DNA from: Moorena sp. SIO3I8
Lineage (GTDB): Bacteria; Cyanobacteriota; Cyanobacteriia; Cyanobacteriales; Coleofasciculaceae
Direction: 5' to 3'
NCBI RefSeq assembly: GCF_010692325.1
Contig: NZ_JAAHHW010000050.1
Location: forward strand, 1 to 43,162
Length of the DNA: 43,162 nt
Below, one piece after another: positions 27,401 through 37,300 of this stretch. A program made the translations under genes and the position numbers. Below the pieces are notes generated by a model that worked only from the letters and a program-made list of their open reading frames with translations, was not told where the DNA came from and made no database searches. Numbering within the stretch: position 1 is the first letter of the stretch; every line of letters begins with the position of its first letter.

Positions 27401-30400
27401 TAAAAGCTGATAGAGGTTTTGAATCTCATCGGTAGCAGTATTATTGTCTACAGGTTCAATGGAGTCACGGGTCAGTCTAAAACCAAGATTTCCCGCCGGA
27501 ATCCTTAACACATCAATGGTTTCACTACTGGTGGCAAAAATTTCGCTGACACCATTGAGTGTACTACTCTGGGAATGATCAGACGGAATATTAAGGCAGT
27601 TGTGATAGCTAGCGGCAGTACTGCTAAAGGTCATTAACAGAGTTACCTGAGCCGTGTCCCCATCAGCAAACAGAGAATCTGGTAAGCCCTTTTGCTCATC
27701 GTTTTCTGTATAGCTATAGTTGAGGTAATAGCCTTCACTATTTACAACAGTGCTTTCCTGTACCAGTCTTAGGAATGGTAGGAAGGTCGTAGACACGTCT
27801 AGTGTCACCGTACGGTTATCCCCAGAATCTAGGGATAAATTCGTCTTCAGCATCAAGACTTCAGCACTGCCATTACGGGTCAGAACTTTCGAGCCACCAC
27901 TGTCATCACTGTCATCCAAATACAACAAGGTCAAGGTTGTAGGAGTTACGTTTGCGGTCAGAATATCTTGCAGCAATTGCCGACTAGCCGTTTCAATCCG
28001 TTCAATAGCGTATACCGTGGCCAAAAATCCGCTCCCATCTGAGGTCGAGACTTGGCGGATTTCCAATGTTAATTTAGTTGCCCAAGTATATCCTGCTTCA
28101 ATCTCCGCAGTATCTAAAGTTTCCCCATCTTGAACTGGCTGCTGATTGTAGAAAAGGGTTAAGCTTGTCTGATCAGACTTAGACTTGAGATAATCACATA
28201 ACCCGGAAGGAAGTTCCCACAGCAGATTATTGCTAGTTGCATTAATAGATTCATTCCAGTCAGTTTTGGCGCGAATAGTGTATTGCTGCTTAGTGGGATT
28301 GTAAAACTCCAGCAGTGTTGGAGGAGTTGTGGGCAAAATTCCACTGGTTTCTGCCTCATCAAGCTGCTTAATAAGCGTAATGGTGTTGTAGGGAGGATCA
28401 CTATCCGGGAAAGGGTAATTGAGTTCACAGGTTAACGTTTCACTATCACTGGTCTGACTAGTTTGACTGTCACTGGTCTGACTAGTTTCACTATCACTGG
28501 TCTGACTAGTTTGACTGTCACTGGTCTGACTAGTTTCACTATCACTGGTCTGACTTTGATAATCAATTAGTCGAATCCAAGTCAAGGTATCTAGTTTAAA
28601 TAACCGGATTTCATTGGGGCTAATCGTTACCGTCTCACTATCCCCGTCTGTTGCGGGAGGGGTGCGCGTGACTGTGACAGTAAATTGTTGTCCTGTAGCA
28701 AGATAAGCAGCTTGTTGTTGTCCATTAATGGTTGTAGTGCTACCTGTAAGGATGGGTAATCGCAATCCATGCAACAAGAATCGTGAGGTCATTCCCGCTA
28801 AGGATTGGAACGACTCACCACCATTGAAATGATTGAGTAAGTCAATCAGAGTAATCGTACCATTGGCATCAACCCCATCTTTTTTATCCCTAACATGATC
28901 GATGCCAAGCTGCACGACAGAACGAATAATTAAGGTGAAGTAGTCAATAAATAAAAGTTCAGCGATCGCTAAACTTCCAGATGCATCGTTGGTCGGTATT
29001 TGTCCCAGGACTTCTTCTGTGCTCTGGTTATGGTTATAGTTGGAGGATTGAAAATAATTTTGAATCGCCTTGATTTGAGCGGGAGAATATTTCGTACTAT
29101 CAAAATCAATGATATTGGGCTGCTTATTGGGATCATTCTCATCAGCACCATCCTTGAGTTCCATCTGAAGTTGAGGAAACATCGGGAAAATGGTACCACT
29201 AATTTCCGTATCCGCACTAATGGGGCGGTCGGTGATATCAAATATAAAATTCCTAGACAAGAATCGAATTAGCGGTTCCCAAAACTCATCCGCAGGTTCT
29301 TCCTCTAAGTAGTTAACGAATAGGGTATAAACATCTTCTAACAATTCCAAAGTTAAGACTTGAGCATCAACATTAACAGCACTTGTGTCGATATTTAAAG
29401 CATTACGCTCACTATCTGATAAATAGGCATAAATCACCCATTTAAATAGGGCTTTAACTAACTCATCAAAGTCCGTATCATTATCATTGGTAGAGTTATC
29501 ATCTAGAGGAATCGAGTTTTCCATAAACAATAACCCGATACCACTTACCCCTGTTTCGGTCTTAGTATCTGTTTCGGTCTTAGTATCTGTTTCGGTCTTG
29601 GTAAAGGACGGTTGAAAATAAATATCGAGGCGAAGCTTCCCGTCTTTTACAGTTTCCGTGCGCACGTCTCCGGGGAGTGCTAGCTGAATTCCCGTTGTGC
29701 CATCATCCCATCGCAATGACCGTCCACCAGATGTTTGGGTAGTGCCATTTGTCGTAGTAGTATTTGTAGTAGTTACATTTGTAACTGTTCTTGTGCTACT
29801 AATGGTCTGGGCTTTAGCAAAACCAAAGCGATTAGCCCTACCATTTTTTTTGATTCGATAGGGACGCACGGTTTGAGCACGGGCAGTAAATACCGGCACA
29901 GTTGCTGCCATGGCTCCCCCAGAACCAGCAGCGAGTTGCCAGGGTGGTGTGCTATCTGAACCGAGGACAAATTGCTCCCGCACGGTCAAGTTAAACTTAA
30001 ATCTGATCCGGACAAAGGCAATCTTGATTGATGCTCTGACAGAAACCGTAGCCACCAGAGCCACCTGAATGGCTTTGTATACCTCCACCACAAACAGCAC
30101 CGCAACTTTAACCAGGACTTCTACATCAACCTGAATCACTTTAAAGTCCACGACACCATAGATCCGACCAACAATGGCTACACCACCCTGAATCCGGTAA
30201 TAGGTGGCCTTTTTCTCATTAGTATCGGTGGGATTATAGGTAGCAAACACCCCTTGCAAAAGGCCATGGATGGTAATGCTGAATTCCGCGCGCAGAGGAC
30301 CTTTCTTGATAATTTTCCCCAACCCGACCTGTAAGCCAATGCCAAATTCCAATACCGGGTCAAAGGTGCCACTAACAATGTCGGGAACACTGGTGGCTGT

Positions 30401-32533
30401 TTCTGCACTCAGTTTATTGAAATAGAAGCCCCCTAATCCTAAAAAGATGCCGACATTAACGGCAATGGATCTGGAAAAGTCACCACCCCAAGGGAAGCCC
30501 ACATCGATACCAAAGTCCCCATTGGTATAGATTTCAATGGCAACCACCGGCAGGGTAATATGAACAGCACCAAAGTCGATATACCGCATGGTGTCGGGTA
30601 AAACCAGCTCACTGCGATAGACCCCGACAGTGTCACTAATGCGGCGATAGAGGATTTCAAATTCAAATCCAGCAAAACTCTGTACTGGGGGTCCCGACAA
30701 GCTAATGCGCAGCCCGTAGATAAAGGGATCGTTGAAAATTACACTGATCTCAATGGCACCCAAAATCACAAATTGGGCACCAATTAACCACCCACTCTCT
30801 GCACTAAACTGAATGGGCTGACCTGAAAATTGAATCGGTTGAGTGGGGTCAGAACTTACGGCTGAGGGTAAGGACTGTTGCAGAGCTGTCAGGGGATTTT
30901 GCCGCCGTTTAATGGGAGGAAGGGGTACCAAGGTTTGGCGCATCACCGTGGTGAATTGCTCAATAGTACGAGCTTGTTGCACAATTTCCGGTGCGAAGGC
31001 AACCCGTTGTCCCAAAGCCAGGAACTTCAGCTCGAAGATCGGGGCTTTAGTGCTGGGCACTTCTGGGGGATTTTCATTGACTGGGTCCCACTGAACTCGC
31101 TTTTTGGGTTGTCCAGGAATACTTAAGTCTACTGCGATCGCTATTTTTTTATTGGATGCTGTTCTAGCATTATTTTGTTGGGTACTGACCTGAGATGACT
31201 TAGTCCCAAACTGGTAAGACAGTCCCACATTGGATACCTTAGCAATCAAGACATTCAAGGTAGCCTTGTAGGAAATGGTGATGGATTTATTAGTTAGGTC
31301 TATCTCCAGACTAAACTTATCTAGCGCTATCTCTTGTTTAGCAAATTCATCCCAGGGTGGGTCGAGTTCAAAGTCAGTAATGCTGGAGTCATATACACTG
31401 ACAATATAGGCAATCAGGTCACCAATAGTGGGATTCTTATCCCTGACCACACTAACGCTAAACCGCAACAGTTTACGATTATTGATATTGGTGTACACTG
31501 CGCTCAACAACAGGGTACTGATTTGGAGTTGGAAAATTAACTCACCGGTACGATTTGCCAGGGCTTGGGATGAACGACCAGAGCTAGAGGTGCTACCGGT
31601 TTGGCTAAAGGTATAGATAACCGAGAGTTGTAAGGTATCGAAAAAGGGAATAGAGGCTTTGACCGTTCCTGCGATCGCGCCTTTCAGGGTCGTAGAGGTT
31701 CCCCCTGGTTTATTACTCGACCTTTTAGTAATTTGAATCGCTGCTTGGATTTGCAGGGTTTCTTCCCCTGGCACTAAAGCAATGCCAGTATCCCAATCCA
31801 TGGATCCGGTGAAGGTATAGCGGGATTCGACGATTTGGGTATTACTGTCTTGATAGCGAGTTTGTTGTAGCGCAAATGCCAGGGAAACTACTAAATCCCG
31901 CAACCCATACTCATCGAGCTTATCCTGGGAAAATCCAAAAGCTTTGATGACTTCGGTAATACTAATATTTTCAGCAGTGGCAGAAAATCCCCACTGACTG
32001 GCAATATTTCCATTTTTTGAGGAAAATTGATGGGCGACCTTAACCGCAAATTCGCCCCCAAATAACTCAAACAGCCCCTCAAATGACAGTTTTCGCTGCT
32101 GGGAGAGGGATTCTGCCGTATTCTGTTGAGTGCCATTGGTTGAGCCAGAAGATTTGACCGACGACACTGACAGAGCAAGCTGTTCGATCGATAAGGTTGG
32201 CCCCGAATCGAGGGTAATCGACCAGGCCCCTCCCCCAGTAACAGACCCAATAGCAGCCTCAAAGGAAAATGCCCCTTTATCCGGTCGCAATTCCACCGCC
32301 ATTTTGGTAATGGCTAAGTTCTGAATCGAGTCTGGTGCATCTAATTCTGGAATCAGTTCTTCCAAAAGCGCCACGACATAAAGTCGCTGTCCAGCAATCA
32401 TACCGCCCCGATAAACCGTTACGTTGCGGTCTTCAATTTTCTCCAGGATCAAATTGACAGTTTCACCAGCAACGGTTAGCTCGGAGACCAGACCAAAGCT
32501 AACACTGGTTGTTCTTTGCACTATTGCAGTCAT
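21497..32533 (-). CDS. Giant 3678-residue protein with LysM-like segments and a Calx-beta domain
   Basis: Last and largest gene of the minus-strand series; function unknown. Residues 1-770 are long amphipathic beta-strand repeats (e.g. GSVTGGGAWSITLDSG near 95), which recall DUF6603-type proteins, though I am unsure. About 780-850 is a hydrophobic beta stretch (FKVIQVDVEVLVKVAVLFVV). Low-complexity linkers occur at about 977-995 (KTETDT repeats) and 1327-1367 (SQTSDSET octads). LysM-like segments lie near 1940, 2042 (SYTVQDGDTFESIAIAQL), 2265 (DYTIQDQDSLYHIALNQF) and 2388 (NYTVTSGDSFDQMIAIA). A Calx-beta domain spans about 3201-3311 (DDVVENNETFTIVLSNA). No signal peptide, RTX repeats or membrane anchor is evident. 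The Shine-Dalgarno is weak. The frame is intact over 11 kb, so it is under selection. Confidence 0.9.
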   Translation of the reverse strand: MTAIVQRTTSVSFGLVSELTVAGETVNLILEKIEDRNVTVYRGGMIAGQRLYVVALLEELIPELDAPDSIQNLAITKMAVELRPDKGAFSFEAAIGSVTGGGAWSITLDSGPTLSIEQLALSVSSVKSSGSTNGTQQNTAESLSQQRKLSFEGLFELFGGEFAVKVAHQFSSKNGNIASQWGFSATAENISITEVIKAFGFSQDKLDEYGLRDLVVSLAFALQQTRYQDSNTQIVESRYTFTGSMDWDTGIALVPGEETLQIQAAIQITKRSSNKPGGTSTTLKGAIAGTVKASIPFFDTLQLSVIYTFSQTGSTSSSGRSSQALANRTGELIFQLQISTLLLSAVYTNINNRKLLRFSVSVVRDKNPTIGDLIAYIVSVYDSSITDFELDPPWDEFAKQEIALDKFSLEIDLTNKSITISYKATLNVLIAKVSNVGLSYQFGTKSSQVSTQQNNARTASNKKIAIAVDLSIPGQPKKRVQWDPVNENPPEVPSTKAPIFELKFLALGQRVAFAPEIVQQARTIEQFTTVMRQTLVPLPPIKRRQNPLTALQQSLPSAVSSDPTQPIQFSGQPIQFSAESGWLIGAQFVILGAIEISVIFNDPFIYGLRISLSGPPVQSFAGFEFEILYRRISDTVGVYRSELVLPDTMRYIDFGAVHITLPVVAIEIYTNGDFGIDVGFPWGGDFSRSIAVNVGIFLGLGGFYFNKLSAETATSVPDIVSGTFDPVLEFGIGLQVGLGKIIKKGPLRAEFSITIHGLLQGVFATYNPTDTNEKKATYYRIQGGVAIVGRIYGVVDFKVIQVDVEVLVKVAVLFVVEVYKAIQVALVATVSVRASIKIAFVRIRFKFNLTVREQFVLGSDSTPPWQLAAGSGGAMAATVPVFTARAQTVRPYRIKKNGRANRFGFAKAQTISSTRTVTNVTTTNTTTTNGTTQTSGGRSLRWDDGTTGIQLALPGDVRTETVKDGKLRLDIYFQPSFTKTETDTKTETDTKTETGVSGIGLLFMENSIPLDDNSTNDNDTDFDELVKALFKWVIYAYLSDSERNALNIDTSAVNVDAQVLTLELLEDVYTLFVNYLEEEPADEFWEPLIRFLSRNFIFDITDRPISADTEISGTIFPMFPQLQMELKDGADENDPNKQPNIIDFDSTKYSPAQIKAIQNYFQSSNYNHNQSTEEVLGQIPTNDASGSLAIAELLFIDYFTLIIRSVVQLGIDHVRDKKDGVDANGTITLIDLLNHFNGGESFQSLAGMTSRFLLHGLRLPILTGSTTTINGQQQAAYLATGQQFTVTVTRTPPATDGDSETVTISPNEIRLFKLDTLTWIRLIDYQSQTSDSETSQTSDSQTSQTSDSETSQTSDSQTSQTSDSETLTCELNYPFPDSDPPYNTITLIKQLDEAETSGILPTTPPTLLEFYNPTKQQYTIRAKTDWNESINATSNNLLWELPSGLCDYLKSKSDQTSLTLFYNQQPVQDGETLDTAEIEAGYTWATKLTLEIRQVSTSDGSGFLATVYAIERIETASRQLLQDILTANVTPTTLTLLYLDDSDDSGGSKVLTRNGSAEVLMLKTNLSLDSGDNRTVTLDVSTTFLPFLRLVQESTVVNSEGYYLNYSYTENDEQKGLPDSLFADGDTAQVTLLMTFSSTAASYHNCLNIPSDHSQSSTLNGVSEIFATSSETIDVLRIPAGNLGFRLTRDSIEPVDNNTATDEIQNLYQLLSYQLPSTIEADFKTGQDRLPIGPIEEDEDNKKHKTWVYEKVLPVYALTTAAHTESQALPEILKDTLNPYYGIGDTFKLDFRWQDIYGNRLGSDGDFAEGISQKLGYFDQILGINQWPSVGESYRITSKDDKTANLILELVLDQSKYIPTPGNLFTEALDKIKTDRATYQQIYYQVHDSNLTFTVSTSVIPSSDQELTDSQRAAFTDFVDNVYKYLVTLEYLQEFAYTVAGNSEDLESVANQYGCDIGDLGDSNSAVSGIFSSDQSIQIPVPVGIRVEPTNSLNAIATKLNKDYGTQSAKVEEIVTKYAKTADLLAVGGIISYTDTANHFVSYTVQDGDTFESIAIAQLALEEDHLIEILLQTIAQGLDTTETLTNGVLINGLEAPHVNNYVTLNATLEEIAYGVLQLENADLDREFDQILTDRINEIIAENESTVLLAGVTVSALDSTTQDGETLGTLRDRLLAESQDVVEAIRNLEIFPTDTTLTVTVTKKDEASPTPFNVDIKVITDKTWSAIATAFPNTSRIETTETVITANAQRQDLLVAGSTITIPEISLDYTIQDQDSLYHIALNQFVATTDARAIDVLKSGIVAEVGALEYTIAEAILPERNTLAYLTQQLHLQTNLHRTVLETVQAVGNISDILTESAIASQLAVVAGAVSDMTGLFGTEDVILADVLFNYTVTSGDSFDQMIAIAAAHDSQIITDQTTAGDIALQNPTLALQSGATLYIPDRFTLDTSSAQNADSLAVVQSTAQTTSLSTLTSTMGTEITAAAVAIANQTLAGLLSGNTAIDVRPVLASLTKISYNSDDTVNSDLERLAAFIDSQTIQTGTDETFYTLTSRWALTLVNFKNTIDAEASQAQQSIGAVNAIYEQLDNLAGANRIALRALLDPSDSESSLSILKATLLDAQGNLKPQFEPSTVHTQPETLDVPDAIDQRSRYAIANIETAHGQPDDQVLIDTLQTSLDIIHRMYDLSCLKTAVDLLEKRSQRPLTVAEVAEALQNESGLIEPLQNWIVPPAVASTTVDITIRDNNNSLLYPTDLLFSVTVQLEMRRNKDLMHPGYVPEAEVVSAYFAPKTVVLTSSSDDENAEFSQRLASLDPFAKAFEQALPNLKLAVGRNAGNIDNANPQNSDTLWAVHLGDTGISYDIKEDFPYFFSAAPLSNTLMSGEVSLYSYTQDGGLDQTSTETVRVDAVDLNGLARKYLRAIEDILKPETAIPAVNDTTLKGELGRILDVKASLADSISNNVTHVLDTSVDTNSSEYTTRQTLAVAALQKELLTNLADAYDIETIVQYNVDVAIADGYQWSGQDIPRLSGQPVMSGAYYTNLESTPNSTSSDAEKQALLQSIDFTLSPAKISLSDANNGKSTLTFFFNTQTPQRYEDIAVNLNYQVNELEYNINTTNSTSSWLNFIQPLNDEPNQIGDVQIPIPLRDFPLPPSLISHTAIPDPDSFAGDILSAEDIRDWNYVFLYEHPDVAQDTIECRIEYNGSSKLTINDVSLKEPEENQDETFAVFTVTLSPPSEKTVTVNYQTQDVTAKAPEDYTATQGTLQFDPGETSKEIQVEVKSDDVVENNETFTIVLSNAVNAEIADPVGVGTIIDTTNTIDPLLDTLVRFNNLYPTLASDLKALETGLTDDNQTTVTSALSAFATLAEDVARSWQIWQPIAIAQASRQTVHYNIDENLSADQETKTVIITPTNNLPVADQQVLDIELPGYELNETRQNDVTTNSPTVPYTTIEYDFTKLLDATGVETFGESALPDRKVTVTNLDVLDYQNAWGAIRLARNKNLIDGRETNAAFIFQTPEVRFKNRITPLIVNDKRWDIADLGNTRSKTLTQHLEELFKVLLPAIINRPYDIRISCQYAFALASNTNDEELLASLPVLLTPRFTVQKSGDSTDMLAVTQQLRTNIVREIDNWQTQKNPNQTRGRYLFSFSLFSNPENVSSTENPNLPLLTVENLNLLLTDIIEG

Positions 32534-32766
32534 GGCTCGATTCAGAAATATTACTAGGCAAAAATGGAATTATCGGAAATCAGCGCTCAGCGGTCAGCAT
32601 TCAGCCGTCAGCCATCAGGGAGCATTTTTTATTCAAAAGCACCTCAAGTAGCGTGGCACAGGCTTCTAGCCTGTGACCTAACCTATAAGCTGATAGCTGA
32701 TAGCTGATAGCTGATAGCTGATAGCTGATAACTGATAGCTGATAGCTGATAGCTGATTACTGATTG
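32534..32766. repeat. Spacer repeat cassette, copy 1, with (gctgata)n
   Basis: Order: tcagc heptamers, tttattcaaaagc, the palindrome CACAGGCT-tct-AGCCTGTG (about 32656-32674), acctaacctataa, then about eleven gctgata heptamers. The same cassette fills the gap at 34155-34293. No independent promoter was recognised. Confidence 0.88.
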
Positions 32767-33273
32767 CTATTCTTCATTACTGATTTTGAAATAGACCCCC
32801 CTTAATTTAAGGTCTAATCCATCTATTAATTGACCTGAATTCTCTTGCCATTCTGCTGATAGTCCAACAGTATAAGCTGTCTTCGTTTTATCAACGACTT
32901 TCTTTCCATCAGCATTTGTCGTTGAAGCACTAGAACCTGGAATTCTGACATGAAATTCATCCACATATAAACCAGCTTCAACCAGCACACTTGCCGCATC
33001 CTGTAAGACGGTAATATCTGGTAATTCGTCGGACTTGAGAGTGCCATCCTCATTCAGAAAGGAAGCCGTTGTGCCTGACTCAACTGCTCCTAGGGTTTGT
33101 AAAATACTGTTAAGAGAGGTACCTACTGTCCCTAAATAGACTCTCTCCCCTGCCGGAAGTTCAACTTCAATTCCCTTTTCTTTAATTTCATTAATAGCAT
33201 TTTTAGGTTCTAAGGAAATTGTCTTTCCAGCCAGTTCTAGAGAAACACCAAAAAATACTTTAGTATCTGACAT
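32767..33273 (-). CDS. Small protein of the giant operon (168 aa), unknown
   Basis: The sequence starts SDTKVFFGVSLELAGKTISL and ends GLDLKLRGVYFKISNEE; no signal peptide or cysteine-rich motif. The predicted pattern is beta-strands at both ends around a helical middle (LPDITVLQDAASVLVEAGLY). The alternating VFFGVSLEL, AYTVGLSAEW and LDLKLRGVYFKIS strands resemble the strand style of the first 500 residues of the giant protein, so a shared fold or assembly partner is possible. AAGGAG lies 6-7 nt before the ATG. Gene order and strand place it in the operon, between the 180-residue and 3678-residue proteins. I do not recognise the family. Confidence 0.85.
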   Translation of the reverse strand: MSDTKVFFGVSLELAGKTISLEPKNAINEIKEKGIEVELPAGERVYLGTVGTSLNSILQTLGAVESGTTASFLNEDGTLKSDELPDITVLQDAASVLVEAGLYVDEFHVRIPGSSASTTNADGKKVVDKTKTAYTVGLSAEWQENSGQLIDGLDLKLRGVYFKISNEE

Positions 33274-33558
33274 GTTTTTGCTCCTTATTCAAAAATATTT
33301 AGTTTCAACAACTATCAATTTACAACAATTATAAATTAGACATTTACCATTGAATTATATATCATATATAAATGATATGTAAACCTAAGAGGTATTTTTT
33401 TTATTGGGCAATAAAACTCCGGATATCTTTCCCATCTTGCCTCTTGCTTCTTGCCTCTTGCCTCTTGCCTCTTGCCTCTTGCCTCTTGCCTCTTGCCTCT
33501 TGCCTCTTGCCTCTTGCCTTTTTAAGCAATTCGTGTGTTTACAACCGAGATACAAAGG
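33274..33558. repeat. Spacer with (cttgcct)n heptamers
   Basis: About twelve cttgcct units at 33436-33520, preceded by an AT-rich stretch and the phrase gggcaataaaactccggat, which also occurs near 8293. No gene is supported. Confidence 0.88.
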
Positions 33559-34101
33559 CTATAGTTGATCGAGCTTAACGTCAGCTTCCGGTGGCACCAC
33601 TGATTCTTCTGGAATCTTTGTTGTTGAAAGATTATCATCAGCCACAGGATTTCCATTTGCGTCCACAAAGGTTAAGCCTTTTTTAACAATGACACCATTG
33701 GGATAATCATCAGATTGGGGTACCGAAAATACGGTTACTTTAATCCCCCTCCTATCTTCAGGTTCCGGGATAGGTTGGAAGACATCAATCTTCAACTTCA
33801 TTGCCAGTTCAGGAGCAACATCTTGGTTGGTTAGAAAACTGAAATCTTTAATATCAAAGGGAAAATCCTTGGCAAAATTGAAGGGAAACTCATCATTAAT
33901 TGATCCAGTAGCCGTATAACAAGGATCTGGTGATGTACCTTCCGTAACAGTAATTGGTTTTGCCCACATATCAGATAATGGATGATTGTCAGATAAGGTG
34001 ATGGGCAATTCTTCAGTAATGCTATAGGTAGTCTGTACTTCCTCCATAAACGTTGGGATATCGTTAATATCTTGATAATTAGGGATTTTCTGCTCTGCCA
34101 T
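33559..34101 (-). CDS. Small acidic protein of the giant operon (180 aa), unknown
   Basis: The protein is rich in Asp, Glu and Pro. It starts AEQKIPNYQDINDIPTFMEE, has an aromatic stretch NDEFPFNFAKDFPFDIKDFS in the middle and IKVTVFSVPQSDDYPNGVIV later, and ends PPEADVKLDQL. No signal peptide or membrane segment. AGGAGA precedes the ATG by 5 nt, a strong ribosome site. Third gene in transcription order; it may be an accessory or linker subunit, but that is only position-based inference. No family recognised. Confidence 0.85.
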   Translation of the reverse strand: MAEQKIPNYQDINDIPTFMEEVQTTYSITEELPITLSDNHPLSDMWAKPITVTEGTSPDPCYTATGSINDEFPFNFAKDFPFDIKDFSFLTNQDVAPELAMKLKIDVFQPIPEPEDRRGIKVTVFSVPQSDDYPNGVIVKKGLTFVDANGNPVADDNLSTTKIPEESVVPPEADVKLDQL

Positions 34102-34354
34102 CGTATCTCCTGTTTATCTAAATTAAATTCAACCTATTGGTTAGTGGCTTTGTAAGCCGTCAGCCGTCAGCCGTCAGCCGTCAGCTTATTTTATTCAAAA
34201 GCCAACTAGCGTGGCACAGGCTTCTAGCCTGTGACCTAACCTATAAGCTGATAGCTGATAGCTGATAGCTGATAGCTGATAGCTGATAGCTGACGTTGCT
34301 TTTAATAGTTGGACATTAACCTTTGGTGGGGGACGCACCACCAGATAGCTGTAG
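34102..34354. repeat. Spacer repeat cassette, copy 2, with (gccgtca)n and (gctgata)n
   Basis: gccgtca heptamers (34157-34185), ttattcaaaagcc, palindrome CACAGGCT-tct-AGCCTGTG, acctaacctataa and gctgata heptamers (34247-34293), in the same order as 32580-32766. A GGTGG/CCACC hairpin near 34324-34341 is close to the stop of the 1279-residue gene. Confidence 0.88.
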
Positions 34355-37300
34355 TTATTTAGCATAAGCAGCATACCAACCAACGGCATCATTACTATCC
34401 GTGGCATCAGGATTGCCAAAGATAACAATTTCGGTTTGTCCATTGGGGGGAAATGAGAGGACAAAAAACTTAAGAGCAACCTTCTTGATTTTTAACAAGT
34501 AAGCTGTACCAGAAGCGCTAGTCGAATCAACCAGTAATTCCACCGTCTTGAAGGACAGCTTCAGTACACTCTGGAGAGGAAAACCGAGCACATCCCCACC
34601 AATTCCCGGTAGCCTCAATCCCACAAAGGTTGTTGCTTTTTCCTGGGAACCATCCTGATTCGGTTCCCAGATAATCAACAGATTAACCACAAACTGAGCT
34701 GAACCCGACAATGCCCCCAAACTGCCCAAATTAAACTCGAAGTTAAAACCAAAGCCACTGTCGGGCATAGAACCACTGCCCAAGGGAGTTTTAACCGTAA
34801 GATACCCTTTAGGCTTGTTATCGGGTTGAGCAGGGTCGAGATAGACGAAGTTAGTCAGCTTAAGGGGAAATTTGCTGTAGAGACTATGGGGGCGGGCTTT
34901 ACTGCGAGCGAAATCAAAGGCAATTTGGCTGGGCTCCACACTAAAGGTGATATCCTGGGTACCATTGGTATGCTTGCAGTTCATCACAATACTCAGCTTT
35001 GAAAACTGGAGGAATTGTTCGTTATTAGCTAGCTCATCCAGTTTTTGCTGCAACTCCGCTGATGCTTGATTGAGAGTATCAATCCCTACCTGATAATCGT
35101 CTTCCAGGGCACGGGCACTGCGGTTGACCAGGTTGCTGGCAGTTAACACTTCATCGGACAGGGAAGTATCTGACCCAAAGGATAATCCATCAAAGGCCTC
35201 TAGGTCACGGAAATTGAGACGGCCCCAGAGGGTAAATCGTCCAATGGTGAGTGTAGTATCATTGCCTGGGGGATCTGTGGAAAAAGTGGCCTTAACGATG
35301 TCAACATTATTGAGAATATGACTATCGGGTAGGGCAAAATAGTTCTCGCCGCTAAAGCTAAAGCCATAGGTAATCACCCCATTGTGTTCTTCCGTAAAGC
35401 CCTGGAGAATGACGATATTCCGTCCTGAGCGGCTATTGAGTAATTGGGTGGCTTCGTCAAAGAGTTTATCTAGGGTAAGATTGACTTCACTGGAAAATGC
35501 GGTAATTTGAGAATTTTGGAACTGCACCCGTAAGTTGGCCACCTGGAAGGCATAGCCCAAGGGACCCGTTTCTGGCACGGAGTTGTCTTCATAGTCCAGC
35601 AATCCAAACAAAGAAGACTGTTCCGCTACCAATTGCCCATTTTGGGGCAAAATGGGGGTGCCATTACTTCCAACATACTGAGCGTAGAAATTATCCCGGT
35701 CTTGTATGCCACATTCTAGGGCTTTCAAGTCTGGAGGCATTCCTGTCCCGACCGGGAGCTTAACATTTAACGCGATCATCCCTGACCAAAAGGTGCTGCT
35801 GCCAACCCGGGCTAGAGGGGCAGCATTATCCCGGTCTTTTTCAGCAGCATTGGGGTCGTTGGCGGTTGCGATCGCATTTTCAAAGAATGCCACTAAGCGA
35901 TCGCGCACTGCTTTAATCTCTTTGACCCGTTCATCAGCATCCGTTGCCGTCCCGACAAATACCTCCGGTTGTTCCCACAGGGCGGTATCCTTGAGAATAT
36001 CAATCAGGGGCTTATCTAGGAATTTAAACAGTAAGACCGTATCCGTATCCCCTGTGCCCTGTCGCCAATTGTCTGGATTGAGATCAAAGGTCCACCCTTG
36101 AATAGTCAGTTGATTATTCTGAAAATGCTCTTTGATAACTTGAGGAGGTTCATTGGTATCAAAGGTTTTGAGGGAACTCGGGTCAGTTATCACCAGGAAC
36201 ATCTGACTGGACTGGAAAGCTGAACGGAGGGATGAACCCCGTTCTAAGTCCTGCAAGCTTACATCATCATTGTCGGTATCCTTCGCCAGTAATAGACTAT
36301 TGAGGGTTTGATAATCAGAGGAATAGGTTGCCAACAATCCCAGGGAAGTTGTACCAGTAATGGTTTCCGTTGTTGAGCTAGCAGCAGCCATGGCCTGAGC
36401 TTCAGGGGTAGCTGATCTACTCAAGGCACTGAATGCTTGCGGACTAGATGTCCCTATGCCTATGCCCTGTATTTCCTGAGCTTCACCGCTAAGTTGAGTG
36501 GTGTCTGTTTCAGCAACAATTCTAATTTTTTGGCGGCGCTGGGGATTGAGGATTTGTTCCTCCATTTGCTGATAGTGAGCCAGGGTTCCACTTACTCCAC
36601 CATAGGGAAACAAGGGTAAATACTCTCCCCTTGGCAGTCCTGTAAAGGGAACCTCCAAAAACCTGAGGGGATCATCAGTTGGGTCTTGGTTTCCATCCTG
36701 AAACGTTGATGCTCGATACAGCAAGGACTGCTTGGGTTGGGAAAAATAGACCGGTAAATTCGTTACTTGGTCATATTCAATATATCCCCAAGCTGTGGTT
36801 GTTCCCGATTCTAGACGCTGCCCAGCTTCATTGGTATCTACAATTTGCTCAGGAACGAAATCCGGCGCAAAGGTCGGTTTTCCAGCTTCCAGATGCAGAA
36901 TATTAACCTGTTGACTCGACAGTTGAATGTATTCAATCCCCGCTAATCCACACAAGAAGTTATCTTCATCTCGTATCGAAAAGTCCTTTCCACTGGGGAT
37001 AGGGGTACTCTCGTAATTGGGAACCGAGAGAGTATATTTCCCTTGGGGGACTAGATACAAGGGTGAACCAAAGATGCTAGAATTCTGCCCTGGACGCTCT
37101 GCAAAGATTAGCCGACTGTCCCCATGACCATGGGGAGTGACATGGATGGAATATCCCAAATTGGTGCGATAACAAGAAGGCAAGGATAAATCCGAAATAG
37201 TAGAGTTTCCTGGCTCTACAAAGGCAAAGTAAGTGCGATCGCCATTCAATGGTTGGAGGGGATCTAGGGCGCTATATAAGGTCAGATTTTGGCTACCATC

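Noticed and set aside
21855-31616. Many plus-strand and alternate minus-strand frames of 60-145 codons
   Set aside because: All are inside the intact 3678-codon gene, whose frame explains the DNA.
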